Below, one piece after another: positions 12,022 to 25,425 of a DNA stretch of 64,000 nt (positions within the stretch are counted from its first letter, which is position 1; each line of letters opens with the position of its first letter). The notes beneath the pieces were generated by a model. The model did not search any database, was not told the origin of the DNA, and saw only the letters and a list, made by a program, of their open reading frames with translations. Origin of the DNA: Ptiloglossa arizonensis (lineage: Eukaryota > Arthropoda > Insecta > Hymenoptera > Colletidae); the NCBI RefSeq assembly GCF_051014685.1, contig NW_027478400.1, forward strand, positions 930,001-994,000, given 5' to 3'. A program made the translations under genes and the position numbers.

Positions 12022-13561
12022 CTAAAAGTACACACACCCTTGTAATCGTGCGAGTTTCTACTTTCAGATGCAACAGGAATTTCTCGAGTCCGTCATTCCG
12101 TTCGCGAGATATGGGAGTTTGAAGTTAAGGAATGGTTGAGAAACCATCAAAATTTTCGCAAGTCTGATACTCGAAACCAATAACTACAAAAGTCTAGGTG
12201 AAAAACACACATATCTTTGTAATCGGGCGAGTTTGTACTTTCAGATGCAACGGGAATTTCTCGAGTTCGTCAATCCGTTCGCCAGATATGGTTGTTTGAA
12301 GTTAAGGAATGCTTGAGAAACCATCAAAATTTTCGAAAGTCTGATACTCGAAACCAATAACTACAAAGGCCTAGGGGAAAAATACACATACCTTTGTAAT
12401 CGGACGAGTTCCCACTTTCAGACGCAACAGGAATTTCTCGAGTTCGTCAATTCGTTCACGAGATATGGGAGTTTGAAGTTAAGGAATGGTTGAGAAACCA
12501 TCGAAATTTTCGCAATTCTGATACTCGAAACCAATAACTGGAATGGCCTAGGGGAAAAGTACACACACCCTTGTAATCGTGCGAGATTCTACTTTCAGGT
12601 GCAACAGGAATTAATGGAGTTCGTCAATCCGCTCGCGAGATATGGGAGTTTGAAGTTAAGGAATGGTTGAGAAACCATCAAAATTTTCGCAAGTCTGATA
12701 CTCGAAACCAATAACTACAAAGGCCTAAGGGAAAAATGCACATACCTTTGTAATCGGGCGAGTTTCCACTTTCAGATGGAACAGGAATTTCTCGAGTCCG
12801 TCATTCCGTTCGCGAGACATGGGAGTTTGAAGTTAAGGAATGCTTGAGAAACCATCAGAATTTTCGCAATTCTGATACTCGAAACCAATAACTGGAATGG
12901 CCTAGGGGAAAAGTACACACACCCTTGTAATCGTGCGAGATTCTACTTTCAGGTGCAACAGGAATTAATGGAGTTCGTCAATCCGCTCGCGAGATATGGG
13001 AGTTTGAAGTTAAGGAATGGTTGAGAAACCATCAAAATTTTCGCAAGTCTGATACTCGAAACCAATAACTACAAAAGTCTAGGTGAAAAACACACATATC
13101 TTTGTAATCGGGCGAGTTTGTACTTTCAGATGCAACGGGAATTTCTCGAGTTCGTCAATCCGTTCACGAGATATGGGAGTTTGAAGTTAAGGAATGGTTG
13201 AGAAACCATCGAAATTTTCACAATTCTGATGCTAGAAACGAATAACTGGAAGGCCTAGGGGCAAAGTACACACACCATTCTAATCGGGCAAGTCTCTACT
13301 TTCAGATGCAACAGGAATTTCTCGAGTTCGTCAATCCGTTCGCGAGATATGGGAGTTTGAAGTTAAGGAATGATTGAGAAACCATCGAAATTTTCGCAAT
13401 TCTGATGCTAGAAACGAATAACTGGAATGGCCTAGGGGCAAAGTACACACACCATTCTAATCGGGCGAGTTTCCACTTTCAGATGCAAGAGGAATTTTTC
13501 GAGTTCGTCATTTCGTTCGCGAGATATGGGAGTTTGAAGTTAAGGAATGCTTGACAAACCA

Positions 13562-13573
13562 CCAAAATTTTGG
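13562..13573. other. 12-bp perfect palindrome CCAAAATTTTGG
   Basis: A subtype-specific change turns the common ATCAAAATTTTCGC into CACCAAAATTTTGGAA, creating a perfect palindrome. It occurs once per 7/8-mer unit: also at 22903, 24105, 25307, 28137, 29339 and 30541. The spacing is 1202 within each large block and 5234 between blocks, so it is a clean marker for the hierarchy. I saw it nowhere else. Confidence 0.85.
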
Positions 13574-14190
13574 AAAGTCTGATACTCGAAACCAATAACT
13601 ACAGAGGCCTAGGGGAAAAATGCACATACCTTTGTAATCGGGCGAGTTTCCACTTTCAGATGCAACAGGAATTTCTCGAGTTCGTCATTTCGTTCGCGAG
13701 ATATGGGAGTTTGAAGTTAAGGAATGCTTGCGAAACCATCAAAATTTTCGCAAGTCTGATACTCGAAACCAATAACTACAAAGGCCTAAGGGAAAAATGC
13801 ACATACCTTTGTAATCGGGCGAGTTTCCACTTTCAGATGCAACAGGAATTTCTCGAGTCCGTCATTCCGTTCGCGAGACATGGGAGTTTGAAGATAAGGA
13901 ATGCTTGATAAACCATCAGAATTTTCGCAATTCTGATGCTAGAAACGAATAGCTGGAATGGCCTAGGGGAAAAGTACACACACCATTGTAATTGGGCGAG
14001 TTTCTACTTTCAGATGCAAGAGGAATTTCTCGAGATCTTCATTCCGTTCGCGAGAAATGGGAGTTTGAAATTAAGGAATGTTTGGGAAACCATCAAAATT
14101 TTCGCTGGTCTGATACTCGAAACTAATAACTGGAATGTCCTAGGGGAAAGGTACACACACCATTGTAATCGGGCAAGTTTCTGCTTTCAG

Positions 14191-14205
14191 ATGCAATATG
14201 GGAGT
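14191..14205. repeat. Monomer with 36-bp deletion
   Basis: ATGCAATATGGGAG replaces the usual ATGCAACAGG...AGATATGGGAG, removing 36 bases that include CTCGAG and TCGCGA and leaving a 141-bp monomer. The same junction is at about 23355, 24557, 28589, 29791 and 31170, once per 7/8-mer HOR unit, so it is one ancient event spread by HOR amplification. Confidence 0.9.
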
Positions 14206-16351
14206 TTGAAATTAAGGAATGGTTGAGAAACCATCGAGATTTTCGAAATTCTGATGCTAGAAACCAATAACTACAATGGCCTAGGGGAAAAGTACACACA
14301 CCATTGTAATCGGGCGAGATTCTACTTTCAGATGCAACAGGAATTAATGGAGTTCGTCAATCCGCTCGCGAGATATGGGAGTTTGAAGTTAAGGAATGGT
14401 TGAGAAACCATCAAAATTTTCGCAAGTCTGAAACACGAAACCAATAACTACAAAAGTCTAGGTGAAAAACACACATATCTTTGTAATCGGGCTAGTTTCT
14501 ACTTTCAGATGCAACTGGAATTTCTCGAGTGCGTCAATCCGTTCGCGAGATATGGGAGTTTGAAATTAAGGAATGTTTGAGAAACCATCAAAATTTTCGC
14601 TGGTCTGATACACGAAACCAATAACTACAAAGGCCTAGGGGAAAAATGCACATACCTTTGTAATCGGGCGAGTTTCCAGTTTCAGATGCAACAGGAATTT
14701 CTCGAGTTCGTCATGCCGTTCGCGATATATGGGAGTTCGAAGTTAAGGAATGGTTGAGAAACCATCAAGATTTTCGCAATTCTGATGCTAGAAACGAATA
14801 ACTGGAATGGCCTAGGGGAAAAGTACACACACAATTGTAATCGGGCGAGTTTCTGCTTTCAGATGAAACAGGAATTTCTCGAGTTCGGCAATCCGTTCGC
14901 GAGATATGGGAGTTTGAAGTTAAGGAATGGTTGAGAAACCATCAGAATTTTAGCAATTCTGATACTCGAAACCAATAACTGGAATGGCCTAGGGGAAAAG
15001 TACACACACCCTTGTAATCGTGCGAGTTTCTACTTTCAGATGCAACAGGAATTTCTCGAGTTCGTCATTCCGTTCGCAAGATATGGGAGTTTGAAGTTAA
15101 GGAATGGTTGAGAAACCATCAAAATTTTCGCTGGTCTGATACACGAAACCAATAACTACAAAGGCCTAGGGGAAAAATGCACATACCTTTGTAATCGGGC
15201 GAGTTTCCAGTTTCAGATGCAACAGGAATTTCTCGAGTTCGTCATGCCGTTCGCGATATATGGGAGTTCGAAGTTAAGGAATGGTTGAGAAACCATCCAA
15301 ATTTTCGCAATTCTGATGCTAGAAACCAATAACTACAATGGCCTAGGGGAAAATACACATACCGTTGTAATCGGGCGAGGTTCTGCTTTCAGATGCAACA
15401 GGAATTTCTCAAGTTCGTCAACCCATTCGCGAGATATGGGAGTTTGAAGATACGGAATGGTTGAGAAACCATCAAAATTTTCGCTGGTCTGATACTCGAA
15501 ACCAATAACTGGAATGTCCTAGGGGAAAAGTACACACACCATTGTAATCGGGCGAGTTTCTGCTTTCAGATGCAACAGGAATTTCTCGTGTTCGTCAATC
15601 CGTTCGCGAGATATGGGAGTTTGAAGTTAAGGAATGCTTGAGAAACCATCAAAATTGTCGAAAGTCTGATACTCGAAACCAATAACTACAAAGGCCTAGG
15701 GGAAAAATACACATACCGTTGTAATCGGGCGAGTTTCTATTTTCACATGCAACAGGAATTTCTCGAGTTCGGCAATCCGTTCGCGAGATATGGGAGTTTG
15801 AAGTTAAGGAATGGTTGAGAAACCATCAAAATTTTCACTGGTCTGATACTCGAAACCAATAACTACAAAGGCGTGGGGGAAAAATGCACATACCTTTGTA
15901 ATCGGGCGAGTTTCCAGTTTCAGATGCAACAGGAATTTCTCGAGTTCGTCATCCGGGTCGCGAGATATGGGAGTATGAAATAAAAGAATGGTTGAGAAAC
16001 CATCCAAATTTTCGAAATTCTGATGCTAGAAACCAATAACTACAATGGCCTAGGGGAAAATACACATACCGTTGTAATCGGGCGAGTTTCTACTTTCAGA
16101 TGCAACAGGAATTTCTCGAGATCGTCAATCCGTTCGCGAGATATGGGAGTTTGAAGTTAAGGAATGCTTGAGAAACAATCAAAATTTTCGCAAGTCTGAT
16201 ACTCGAAACCAATAACTGGAATGGCCTAGGGGAAAAGTACACACACCATTGTAATCGGGCGAGTTTCTACGTTCAGATGCAACAGGAATTTCTCGAGTTC
16301 GACAATCCGTTCGCGAGATATGGGAGTTTGATGTTAAGGAATGGTTGAGGA

Positions 16352-16871
16352 ACCATCAAAATTTTCGCAAGTCTGATACTTGAAACCAATAACTCCTATG
16401 GCCTAGGGCAAAAATGCACATACCGTTGTAATCGGGCGAGTTTCTGCTTTCAGATGCAACAGGAATTTCTCAAGTTCGTCGACCCATTCGCGAGATATGG
16501 GAATTTGAAGATACGGAATGGTTGAGAAACCATCAAAATTTTCGAAAGTCTGATACTCGAAACCAATAACTACAATGGCCCAGGGGAAAAACACACATAC
16601 CGTTGTAATTGGGAGAGTTTCTACTTTCAGATGCAACAGGAATTTCTCGTGCTCGTCAATCCGTTCGCGAGATATGGGAGTTTGAAGTTAAGGAATGCTT
16701 GAGAAACCATCAAAATTTTCGAAAGTCTAATACTCGAAACCAACAACTACAAAGGCCTAGGGGAAAAATACACATACCGTTGTAATCGGGCGAGTTTCTA
16801 TTTTCACATGCAACAGGAATTTCCCGAGTTCGGCAATCCGTTCGCGAGGTATGGGAGTTTGAAGTTAAGGA
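16352..16871. repeat. 12-monomer-spaced duplication, copy 1
   Basis: About 520 bp recurring at 18476-18995 at an offset of 2124, exactly 12 x 177. The copies share rare variants (CTCCTATGGCC, CAAGTTCGTC, CCCATTCGCG, CTCGTGCTCG). I noticed CGTCGACCC here against CGTCAACCC in the other copy. Confidence 0.85.
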
Positions 16872-18475
16872 ATGCTTGAGAAACAATCAAAATTTTCGCA
16901 AGTCTTATACTCGAAACCAATAACTACAAAGGCCTAGGTGAAAAACACACATATCTTTGTAATCGGGCGAGTTTCTACTTTCAGATGCAACAGGAATTTC
17001 TCGAGTTCGTCTATCCGTTCGCGAGATATGGGAGTTTGAAGTTAAGGAATGGTTGAGAAACCATCAAAATTTTCGCAAGTCTGATACTTGTAACCAATAA
17101 CTCCTACGGCCTAGGGCAAAAATGCACATACCGTTGTAATCGGGCGAGTTTCTGCTTTCAGATGCAACAGGAATTTCTCGAGTTCGTCAATCCGTTCGCG
17201 AGATATAGTGGTTTGAAGTTAAGGAATGGTTGAGAAACTATCAAAATTTTCGCAAGTCTGATACTCGAAACCAATAACTACACAGGCCTAGGTGAAAAAC
17301 ACACATATCTTTGTAATCGGGCGAGTTTCTACTTTCAGATGCAACAGGAATTTCTCGAGTTCGTCAATCCGTTCGCGAGAAATGGGAGTTTGAAGTTAAG
17401 GAATCCTTGAGAAACCATCAAAATTTTCGCAAGTCTAATACTCGAAACCAATAACTACAGAGGCCTAGGGGAAAAATGCACATACCTTTGTAATCGGGCG
17501 AGTTTCCACTTTCAGATGCAACAGGAATTCCTCGAGTTCGTCAATCCGTTCGCGAGATATGGGAGTTTGAAGTTAAGGAATGCTTGAGAAACCATCAAAA
17601 TTTTCGCAAGTCTGATACTCGAAACCAATAACTACAGAGGCCTAGGGGAAAAATGCACATACCTTTGTAATCGGGCGAGTTTCCACTTTCAGATGCAACA
17701 GGAATTTCTCGAGTTCGACAATCCGTTCGCGAGATATGGGAGTTTGAAGTTAAGGAATGGTTGAGAAACCATCAGAATTTTCGCAATTCTGATACTCGAA
17801 ACGAATAACTGGAATGGCCTAGGGGCAAAGTACACACACCATTCTAATCGGGCGAGTCTCTACTTTCAGATGCAACAGGAATTTCTCGAGTTTGTCAATC
17901 CGTTCGCGAGATATGGGAGTTTGAAGTTAAGGAATGCTTGAGAAACCATCAAAATTTTCGCAAGTCTGATACTCGAAACCAATAACTACAAAGGCCTAGG
18001 GGAAAAGTACACACACCGTTGTAATCGCGCGAGTTTCTACTTTCAGATGCAACAGGAATTTCTTGAGTTCGTCAACCCGTTCGCGAGATATGGGAGTTTG
18101 AAAATACGGAATGGTTGAGAAACCATCAAAATTTTCGCAAGTCTGATACTCGAAACCAATAACTACCTTGGCCCAGGGGAAAAACACACATACCGTTGTA
18201 ATTGGGAGAGTTTCCACTTTCAGATGCAACAGGAATCCCTCGAGTCCGTCATTCCGTTCGCCAGACATGGGAGTTTGAAGTTAAGGTGTGGTTGAGAAAC
18301 CATCAGAATTTTCGCAATTCTGATACTCGAAACGAATAACTGGAATGGCCTAGGGGCAAAGTACACACACCATTCTAATCGGGCGAGTCTCTACTTTCAG
18401 ATGCAACAGGAATTTCTCGAGTTTGTCAATCCGTTCGCGAGATATGGGAGTTTGAAGTTAAGGAATGGTTGGGGA

Positions 18476-18995
18476 ACCATCAAAATTTTCGCAAGTCTGA
18501 TACTTGAAACCAATAACTCCTATGGCCTAGGGCAAAAATGCACATACCGTTGTAATCGGGCGAGTTTCTGCTTTCAGATGCAACAGGAATTTCTCAAGTT
18601 CGTCAACCCATTCGCGAGATATGGGAATTTGAAGATACGGAATGGTTGAGAAACCATCAAAATTTTCGAAAGTCTGATACTCGAAACCAATAACTACAAT
18701 GGCCCAGGGGAAAAACACACATACCGTTGTAATTGGGAGAGTTTCTACTTTCAGATGCAACAGGAATTTCTCGTGCTCGTCAATCCGTTCGCGAGATATG
18801 GGAGTTTGAAGTTAAGGAATGCTTGAGAAACCATCAAAATTTTCGAAAGTCTAATACTCGAAACCAACAACTACAAAGGCCTAGGGGAAAAATACACATA
18901 CCGTTGTAATCGGGCGAGTTTCTATTTTCACATGCAACAGGAATTTCCCGAGTTCGGCAATCCGTTCGCGAGGTATGGGAGTTTGAAGTTAAGGA
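18476..18995. repeat. 12-monomer-spaced duplication, copy 2
   Basis: Second copy of 16352-16871. It is entered directly from the block-B-like segment 17907-18465 (GGTTGGGGAACC at about 18466-18478 in place of GCTTGAGAAACC), marking a recombination junction. Confidence 0.85.
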
Positions 18996-21900
18996 ATGGT
19001 TGAGAAACTATCAAAATTTTCGCAAGTCTGATACTCGAAACCAATAACTACACAGGCCTAGGTGAAAAACACACATATCTTTGTAATCGGGCGAGTTTCT
19101 ACTTTCAGATGCAACAGGAATTTCTCGAGTTCGTCAATCCGTTCGCGAGATATGGGAGTTTGAAGTTAAGGAATGCTTGAGAAACCATCAAAATTTTCGC
19201 AAGTCTGATACTCGAAACCAATAACTACAGAGGCCTAGGGGAAAAATGCACATACCTTTGTAATCGGGCGAGTTTCTATTTTCACATGCAACAGGAATTT
19301 CTCGAGTTCGGCAATCCGTTCGCGAGGTATGGGAGTTTGAAGTTAAGGAATGCTTGAGAAACCATCAAAATTTTCGCAAGTCTGATACTCGAAACCAATA
19401 ACTACAGAGGCCTAGGGGAAAAATGCACATACCTTTGTAATCGGGCGAGTTTCCACTTTCAGATGCAACAGGAATTTCTCGAGTTCGACAATCCGTTCGC
19501 GAGATATGGGAGTTTGAAGTTAAGGAATGGTTGAGAAACCATCAGAATTTTCGCAATTCTGATACTCGAAACGAATAACTGGAATGGCCTAGGGGCAAAG
19601 TACACACACCATTCTAATCGGGCGAGTCTCTACTTTCAGATGCAACAGGAATTTCTCGAGTTTGTCAATCCGTTCGCGAGATATGGGAGTTTGAAGTTAA
19701 GGAATGGTTGAGAAACCCTCAAAATTTTCGCAAGTCTTATACTCGAAACCAATAACTACAAAGGCCTAGGGGAAAAACACACACATCTTTGTAATCGGGC
19801 GAGATTCTACTGTCAGATGCAACGGGAATTTCTCGAGTTCGTCAATCCGTTTGCGAGATGTGGGAGTTTGAAGTTAAGGAATGCTTGAGAAACCATCAAA
19901 ATTTTCGAATGTCTGATACTCGAAACCAATAACTACAAAGGCCTAGGGGAAAAATGCACATACCTTTGTAATCGGGCGAGTTTCCACTTTCAGATGCAAC
20001 AGAAATTTCTCGAGTTCGTCATTTCGTTCGCGAGATATGGGAGTTTGAAGTTAAGGAATGCTTGAGAAACCATCAAAATTTTCGCAAGTCTGATACTCGA
20101 AACCAATAACTACAAAGGCCTAAGGGAAAAATGCACATACCTTTGTAATCGGGCGAGTTTCCACTTTCAGATGCAACAGGAATTTCTCGAGTCCGTCATT
20201 CTGTTCGCGAGACATGGGAGTTTGAAGTTAAGGAATGCTTGAGAAACCATCAGAATTTTCGCAATTCTGATACTCGAAACCAATAACTGGAATGGCCTAG
20301 GGGAGAACTACACACACCCTTGTAATCGTGCGAGTTTCTACTTTCAGATGCAACAGGAATTTCTCGAGTTCGTCAATCCGTTCGCGAGAAATGGGAGTTT
20401 GAAGTTAAGGAATGGTCGAGAAACCAACCAAATTTTCGCAATTCTGATGCTAGAAACCAATAACTACAATGGCCTAGGGGAAAATACACATACCGTTGTA
20501 ATCGGGCGAGTTTCTGCTTTCAGATGCAACAGGAATTTCTCGAGATCGTCAATCCGTTCGCGAGATATGGGAGTTTGAAGTTAAGGAATGCTTGAGAAAC
20601 AATCAAAATTTTCGCAAGTCTGATACTCGAAACCAATAACTGGAATGGCCTAGGGGAAAAGTACACAAACCATTGTAATCGCGCGAGATTCTACTTTCAG
20701 ATGCAACAGGAATTAATGGAGTTCGTCAATCCGCTCGCGAGATATGGGAGTTTGAAGTTAAGGAATGGTTGAGAAACCATCAAAATTTTCGCAAGTCTGA
20801 TACTCGAAACCAATAACTACAAAAGTCTAGGTGAAAAACACACGTATCTTTGTAATCGGGCGAGTTTCTACTTTCAGATGCAACTGGAATTTCTCGAGTG
20901 CGTCAATCCGTTCGCGAGATATGGGAGTTTGAAGTTAAGGAATGGTTGAGAAACCATCGAAATTTTCGCAATTCTGATGTTAGAAACGAATAACTGGAAT
21001 GGCCTAGGGGCAAAGTACACACACCATTCTAATCGGGCGAGTTTCCACTTTCAGATGCAACAGGAATTTCTCGAGTTCGTCAATCCGTTCACGAGATATG
21101 GGAGTTTGAAGTTAAGGAATGCTTGAGAAACAATCAAAATTTTCGCAAGTCTGATACTCGAAACCAATAACTGGAATGGCCTAGGGTAAAAGTACACACA
21201 CCCTTGTAATCGTGCGAGTTTCTACTTTCAGATGCAACAGGAATTTCTCGTGTCCGTCATTCCGTTCGCGAGATATGGGAGTTTGAAGTTAAGGAATGGT
21301 TGAGAAACCATCAAAATTTTCGCAAGTCTGATACTCGAAACCAATAACTACAAAAGTCTAGGTGAAAAACACACATATCTTTGTAATCGGGCGAGTTTGT
21401 ACTTTCAGATGCAACGGGAATTTCTCGAGTTCGTCAATCCGTTCGCGAGATATGGGAGTTTGAAGTTAAGAAATGCTTGAGAAACCATCAAAATTTTCGC
21501 AAGTCTGATACTCGAAACCAATAACTACAAAAGTCTAGGTGAAAAACACACATATCTTTGTAATCGGGCGAGTTTGTACTTTCAGATGCAACGGGAATTT
21601 CTCGAGTTCGTCAATCCGTTCGCCAGATATGGTTGTTTGAAGTTAAGGAATGCTTGAGAAACCATCAAAATTTTCGAAAGTCTGATACTCGAAACCAATA
21701 ACTACAAAGGCCTAGGGGAAAAATACACATACCTTTGTAATCGGACGAGTTCCCACTTTCAGACGCAACAGGAATTTCTCGAGTTCGTCAATCCGTTCAC
21801 GAGATATGGGAGTTTGAAGTTAAGGAATGGTTGAGAAACCATCGAAATTTTCGCAATTCTGATGCTAGAAACGAATAACTGGAATGGCCTAGGGGCAAAG

Positions 21901-22536
21901 TACACACACCATTCTAATGGGGCGAGTCTCTACTTTTAGATGCAACAGGAATTTCTTGAGTTCGTCATTCCGTTCGCGAGATATGGGAGTTTGAAGTTAA
22001 GGAATGCTTGAGAAACCATCAAAATTTTCGCAAGTCTGATACTCGAAACCAATAACTACAAAGGCCTAAGGGAAAAATGCACATACCTTTGTAATCGGGC
22101 GAGTTTCCACTTTCAGATGGAACAGGAATTTCTCGAGTCCGTCATTCCGTTCGCGAGACATGGGAGTTTGAAGTTAAGGAATGCTTGAGAAACCATCAGA
22201 ATTTTCGCAATTCTGATACTCGAAACCAATAACTGGAATGGCCTAGGGGAAAAGTACACACACCCTTGTAATCGTGCGAGATTCTACTTTCAGGTGCAAC
22301 AGGAATTAATGGAGTTCGTCAATCCGCTCGCGAGATATGGGAGTTTGAAGTTAAGGAATGGTTGAGAAACCATCAAAATTTTCGCAAGTCTGATACTCGA
22401 AACCAATAACTACAAAAGTCTAGGTGAAAAACACACATATCTTTGTAATCGGGCGAGTTTGTACTTTCAGATGCAACGGGAATTTCTCGAGTTCGTCAAT
22501 CCGTTCACGAGATATGGGAGTTTGAAGTTAAGGAAT

Positions 22537-23738
22537 GGTTGAGAAACCATCGAAATTTTCGCAATTCTGATGCTAGAAACGAATAACTGGAAGGCCTAGG
22601 GGCAAAGTACACACACCATTCTAATCGGGCAAGTCTCTACTTTCAGATGCAACAGGAATTTCTCGAGTTCGTCAATCCGTTCGCGAGATATGGGAGTTTG
22701 AAGTTAAGGAATGTTTGAGAAACCATCGAAATTTTCGCAATTCTGATGCTAGAAACGAATAACTGGAATGGCCTAGGGGCAAAGTACACACACCATTCTA
22801 ATCGGGCGAGTTTCCACTTTCAGATGCAACAGGAATTTTTCGAGTTCGTCATTTCGTTCGCGAGATATGGGAGTTTGAAGTTAAGGAATGCTTGACAAAC
22901 CACCAAAATTTTGGAAAGTCTGATACTCGAAACCAATAACTACAGAGGCCTAGAGGAAAAATGCACATACCTTTGTAATCGGGCGAGTTTCCACTTTCAG
23001 ATGCAACAGGAATTTCTCGAGTCCGTCATTCCGTTCGCGAGACATGGGAGTTTGAAGTTAAGGAATGCTTGATAAACCATCAGAATTTTCGCAATTCTGA
23101 TGCTAGAAACGAATAGCTGGAATGGCCTAGGGGAAAAGTACACACACCATTGTAATTGGGCGAGTTTCTACTTTCAGATGCAAGAGGAATTTCTCGAGAT
23201 CTTCATTCCGTTCGCGAGAAATGGGAGTTTGAAATTAAGGAATGTTTGGGAAACCATCAAAATTTTCGCGGGTCTGATACTCGAAACTAATAACTGGAAT
23301 GTCCTAGGGGAAAGGTACACACACCATTGTAATCGGGCAAGTTTCTGCTTTCAGATGCAATATGGGAGTTTGAAATTAAGGAATGGTTGAGAAACCATCG
23401 AGATTTTCGAAATTCTGATGCTAGAAACCAATAACTACAATGGCCTAGGGGAAAAGTACACACACCATTGTAATCGGGCGAGATTCTACTTTCAGATGCA
23501 ACAGGAATTAATGGAGTTCGTCAATCCGCTCGCGAGATATGGGAGTTTGAAGTTAAGGAATGGTTGAGAAACCATCAAAATTTTCGCAAGTCTGAAACAC
23601 GAAACCAATAACTACAAAAGTCTAGGTGAAAAACACACATATCTTTGTAATCGGGCTAGTTTCTACTTTCAGATGCAACTGGAATTTCTCGAGTTCGTCA
23701 ATCCGTTCACGAGATATGGGAGTTTGAAGTTAAGGAAT
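22537..23738. repeat. 7-monomer HOR unit 1 (1202 bp)
   Basis: Seven monomers: 7 x 177 = 1239, less the 36-bp deletion at about 23363 and one base in CTGGAAGGCC near 22592. The palindrome CCAAAATTTTGG lies at 22903-22914. The join to the next unit is at about 23694, where CTGGAATTTCTCGAG continues with TTCGTCAATCC instead of the GCGTCAATCC seen at the end of the 8-mers; this is the crossover that closed the 7-mer. Confidence 0.9.
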
Positions 23739-24940
23739 GGTTGAGAAACCATCGAAATTTTCGCAATTCTGATGCTAGAAACGAATAACTGGAAGGCCTA
23801 GGGGCAAAGTACACACACCATTCTAATCGGGCAAGTCTCTACTTTCAGATGCAACAGGAATTTCTCGAGTTCGTCAATCCGTTCGCGAGATATGGGAGTT
23901 TGAAGTTAAGGAATGTTTGAGAAACCATCGAAATTTTCGCAATTCTGATGCTAGAAACGAATAACTGGAATGGCCTAGGGGCAAAGTACACACACCATTC
24001 TAATCGGGCGAGTTTCCACTTTCAGATGCAACAGGAATTTTTCGAGTTCGTCATTTCGTTCGCGAGATATGGGAGTTTGAAGTTAAGGAATGCTTGACAA
24101 ACCACCAAAATTTTGGAAAGTCTGATACTCGAAACCAATAACTACAGAGGCCTAGAGGAAAAATGCACATACCTTTGTAATCGGGCGAGTTTCCACTTTC
24201 AGATGCAACAGGAATTTCTCGAGTCCGTCATTCCGTTCGCGAGACATGGGAGTTTGAAGTTAAGGAATGCTTGATAAACCATCAGAATTTTCGCAATTCT
24301 GATGCTAGAAACGAATAGCTGGAATGGCCTAGGGGAAAAGTACACACACCATTGTAATTGGGCGAGTTTCTACTTTCAGATGCAAGAGGAATTTCTCGAG
24401 ATCTTCATTCCGTTCGCGAGAAATGGGAGTTTGAAATTAAGGAATGTTTGGGAAACCATCAAAATTTTCGCTGGTCTGATACTCGAAACTAATAACTGGA
24501 ATGTCCTAGGGGAAAGGTACACACACCATTGTAATCGGGCAAGTTTCTGCTTTCAGATGCAATATGGGAGTTTGAAATTAAGGAATGGTTGAGAAACCAT
24601 CGAGATTTTCGAAATTCTGATGCTAGAAACCAATAACTACAATGGCCTAGGGGAAAAGTACACACACCATTGTAATCGGGCGAGATTCTACTTTCAGATG
24701 CAACAGGAATTAATGGAGTTCGTCAATCCGCTCGCGAGATATGGGAGTTTGAAGTTAAGGAATGGTTGAGAAACCATCAAAATTTTCGCAAGTCTGAAAC
24801 ACGAAACCAATAACTACAAAAGTCTAGGTGAAAAACACACATATCTTTGTAATCGGGCTAGTTTCTACTTTCAGATGCAACTGGAATTTCTCGAGTTCGT
24901 CAATCCGTTCACGAGATATGGGAGTTTGAAGTTAAGGAAT
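23739..24940. repeat. 7-monomer HOR unit 2 (1202 bp)
   Basis: Same seven monomers in the same order as the preceding unit, with the palindrome at 24105-24116 and the 36-bp deletion at about 24565. One difference noticed is GCTGGTCTG (24471) against GCGGGTCTG in unit 1 (23269). Confidence 0.9.
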
Positions 24941-25425
24941 GGTTGAGAAACCATCGAAATTTTCGCAATTCTGATGCTAGAAACGAATAACTGGAAGGCC
25001 TAGGGGCAAAGTACACACATCATTCTAATCGGGCAAGTCTCTACTTTCAGATGCAACAGGAATTTCTCGAGTTCGTCAATCCGTTCGCGAGATATGGGAG
25101 TTTGAAGTTAAGGAATGATTGAGAAACCATCGAAATTTTCGCAATTCTGATGCTAGAAACGAATAACTGGAATGGCCTAGGGGCAAAGTACACACACCAT
25201 TCTAATCGGGCGAGTTTCCACTTTCAGATGCAACAGGAATTTTTCGAGTTCGTCATTTCGTTCGCGAGATATGGGAGTTTGAAGTTAAGGAATGCTTGAC
25301 AAACCACCAAAATTTTGGAAAGTCTGATACTCGAAACCAATAACTACAGAGGCCTAGAGGAAAAATGCACATACCTTTGTAATCGGGCGAGTTTCCACTT
25401 TCAGATGCAACAGGAATTTCTCGAG
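24941..25425. repeat. 7-monomer HOR unit 3, truncated
   Basis: Starts like the two preceding units and includes the palindrome at 25307-25318, but after about 25425 it switches to TTCGTCATTTCG, which starts the second large block. It is therefore cut off in its third monomer by the block-level duplication junction. Confidence 0.85.

Larger units (their letters stand above)
13196..14574. repeat. 8-monomer HOR unit (1379 bp), isolated copy
   Basis: Eight monomers totalling 1379 bp: 8 x 177 = 1416, less the 36-bp deletion at about 14199 and the one-base deletion in CTGGAAGGCC near 13250. It has the CCAAAATTTTGG palindrome at 13562-13573. It contains one monomer (GCTTGCGAAACC, about 13728-13904) that the 1202-bp units lack, so it is either the ancestral form or a 7-mer that gained a monomer. 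The second 1379-bp unit, at 30175-31553, ends with the same GCGTCAATCC...GTTTGAG context, which supports 8-mer ancestry. Confidence 0.87.
14575..20030. repeat. Mosaic of left-domain segments between HOR blocks
   Basis: Monomers here are reused pieces. 14575-15300 has the GGTCTGATACACG / GCGATATATGGG group also found near 8950-9450. 17907-18465 matches 5383-5941 of block B at +12524 with one noticed change (18102). 16352-16871 is repeated at 18476-18995 (exactly 12 monomers). 16023-16160 resembles the 6690-6810 segment. The order is consistent with serial unequal exchange or gene conversion; no gene is present. Confidence 0.82.
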
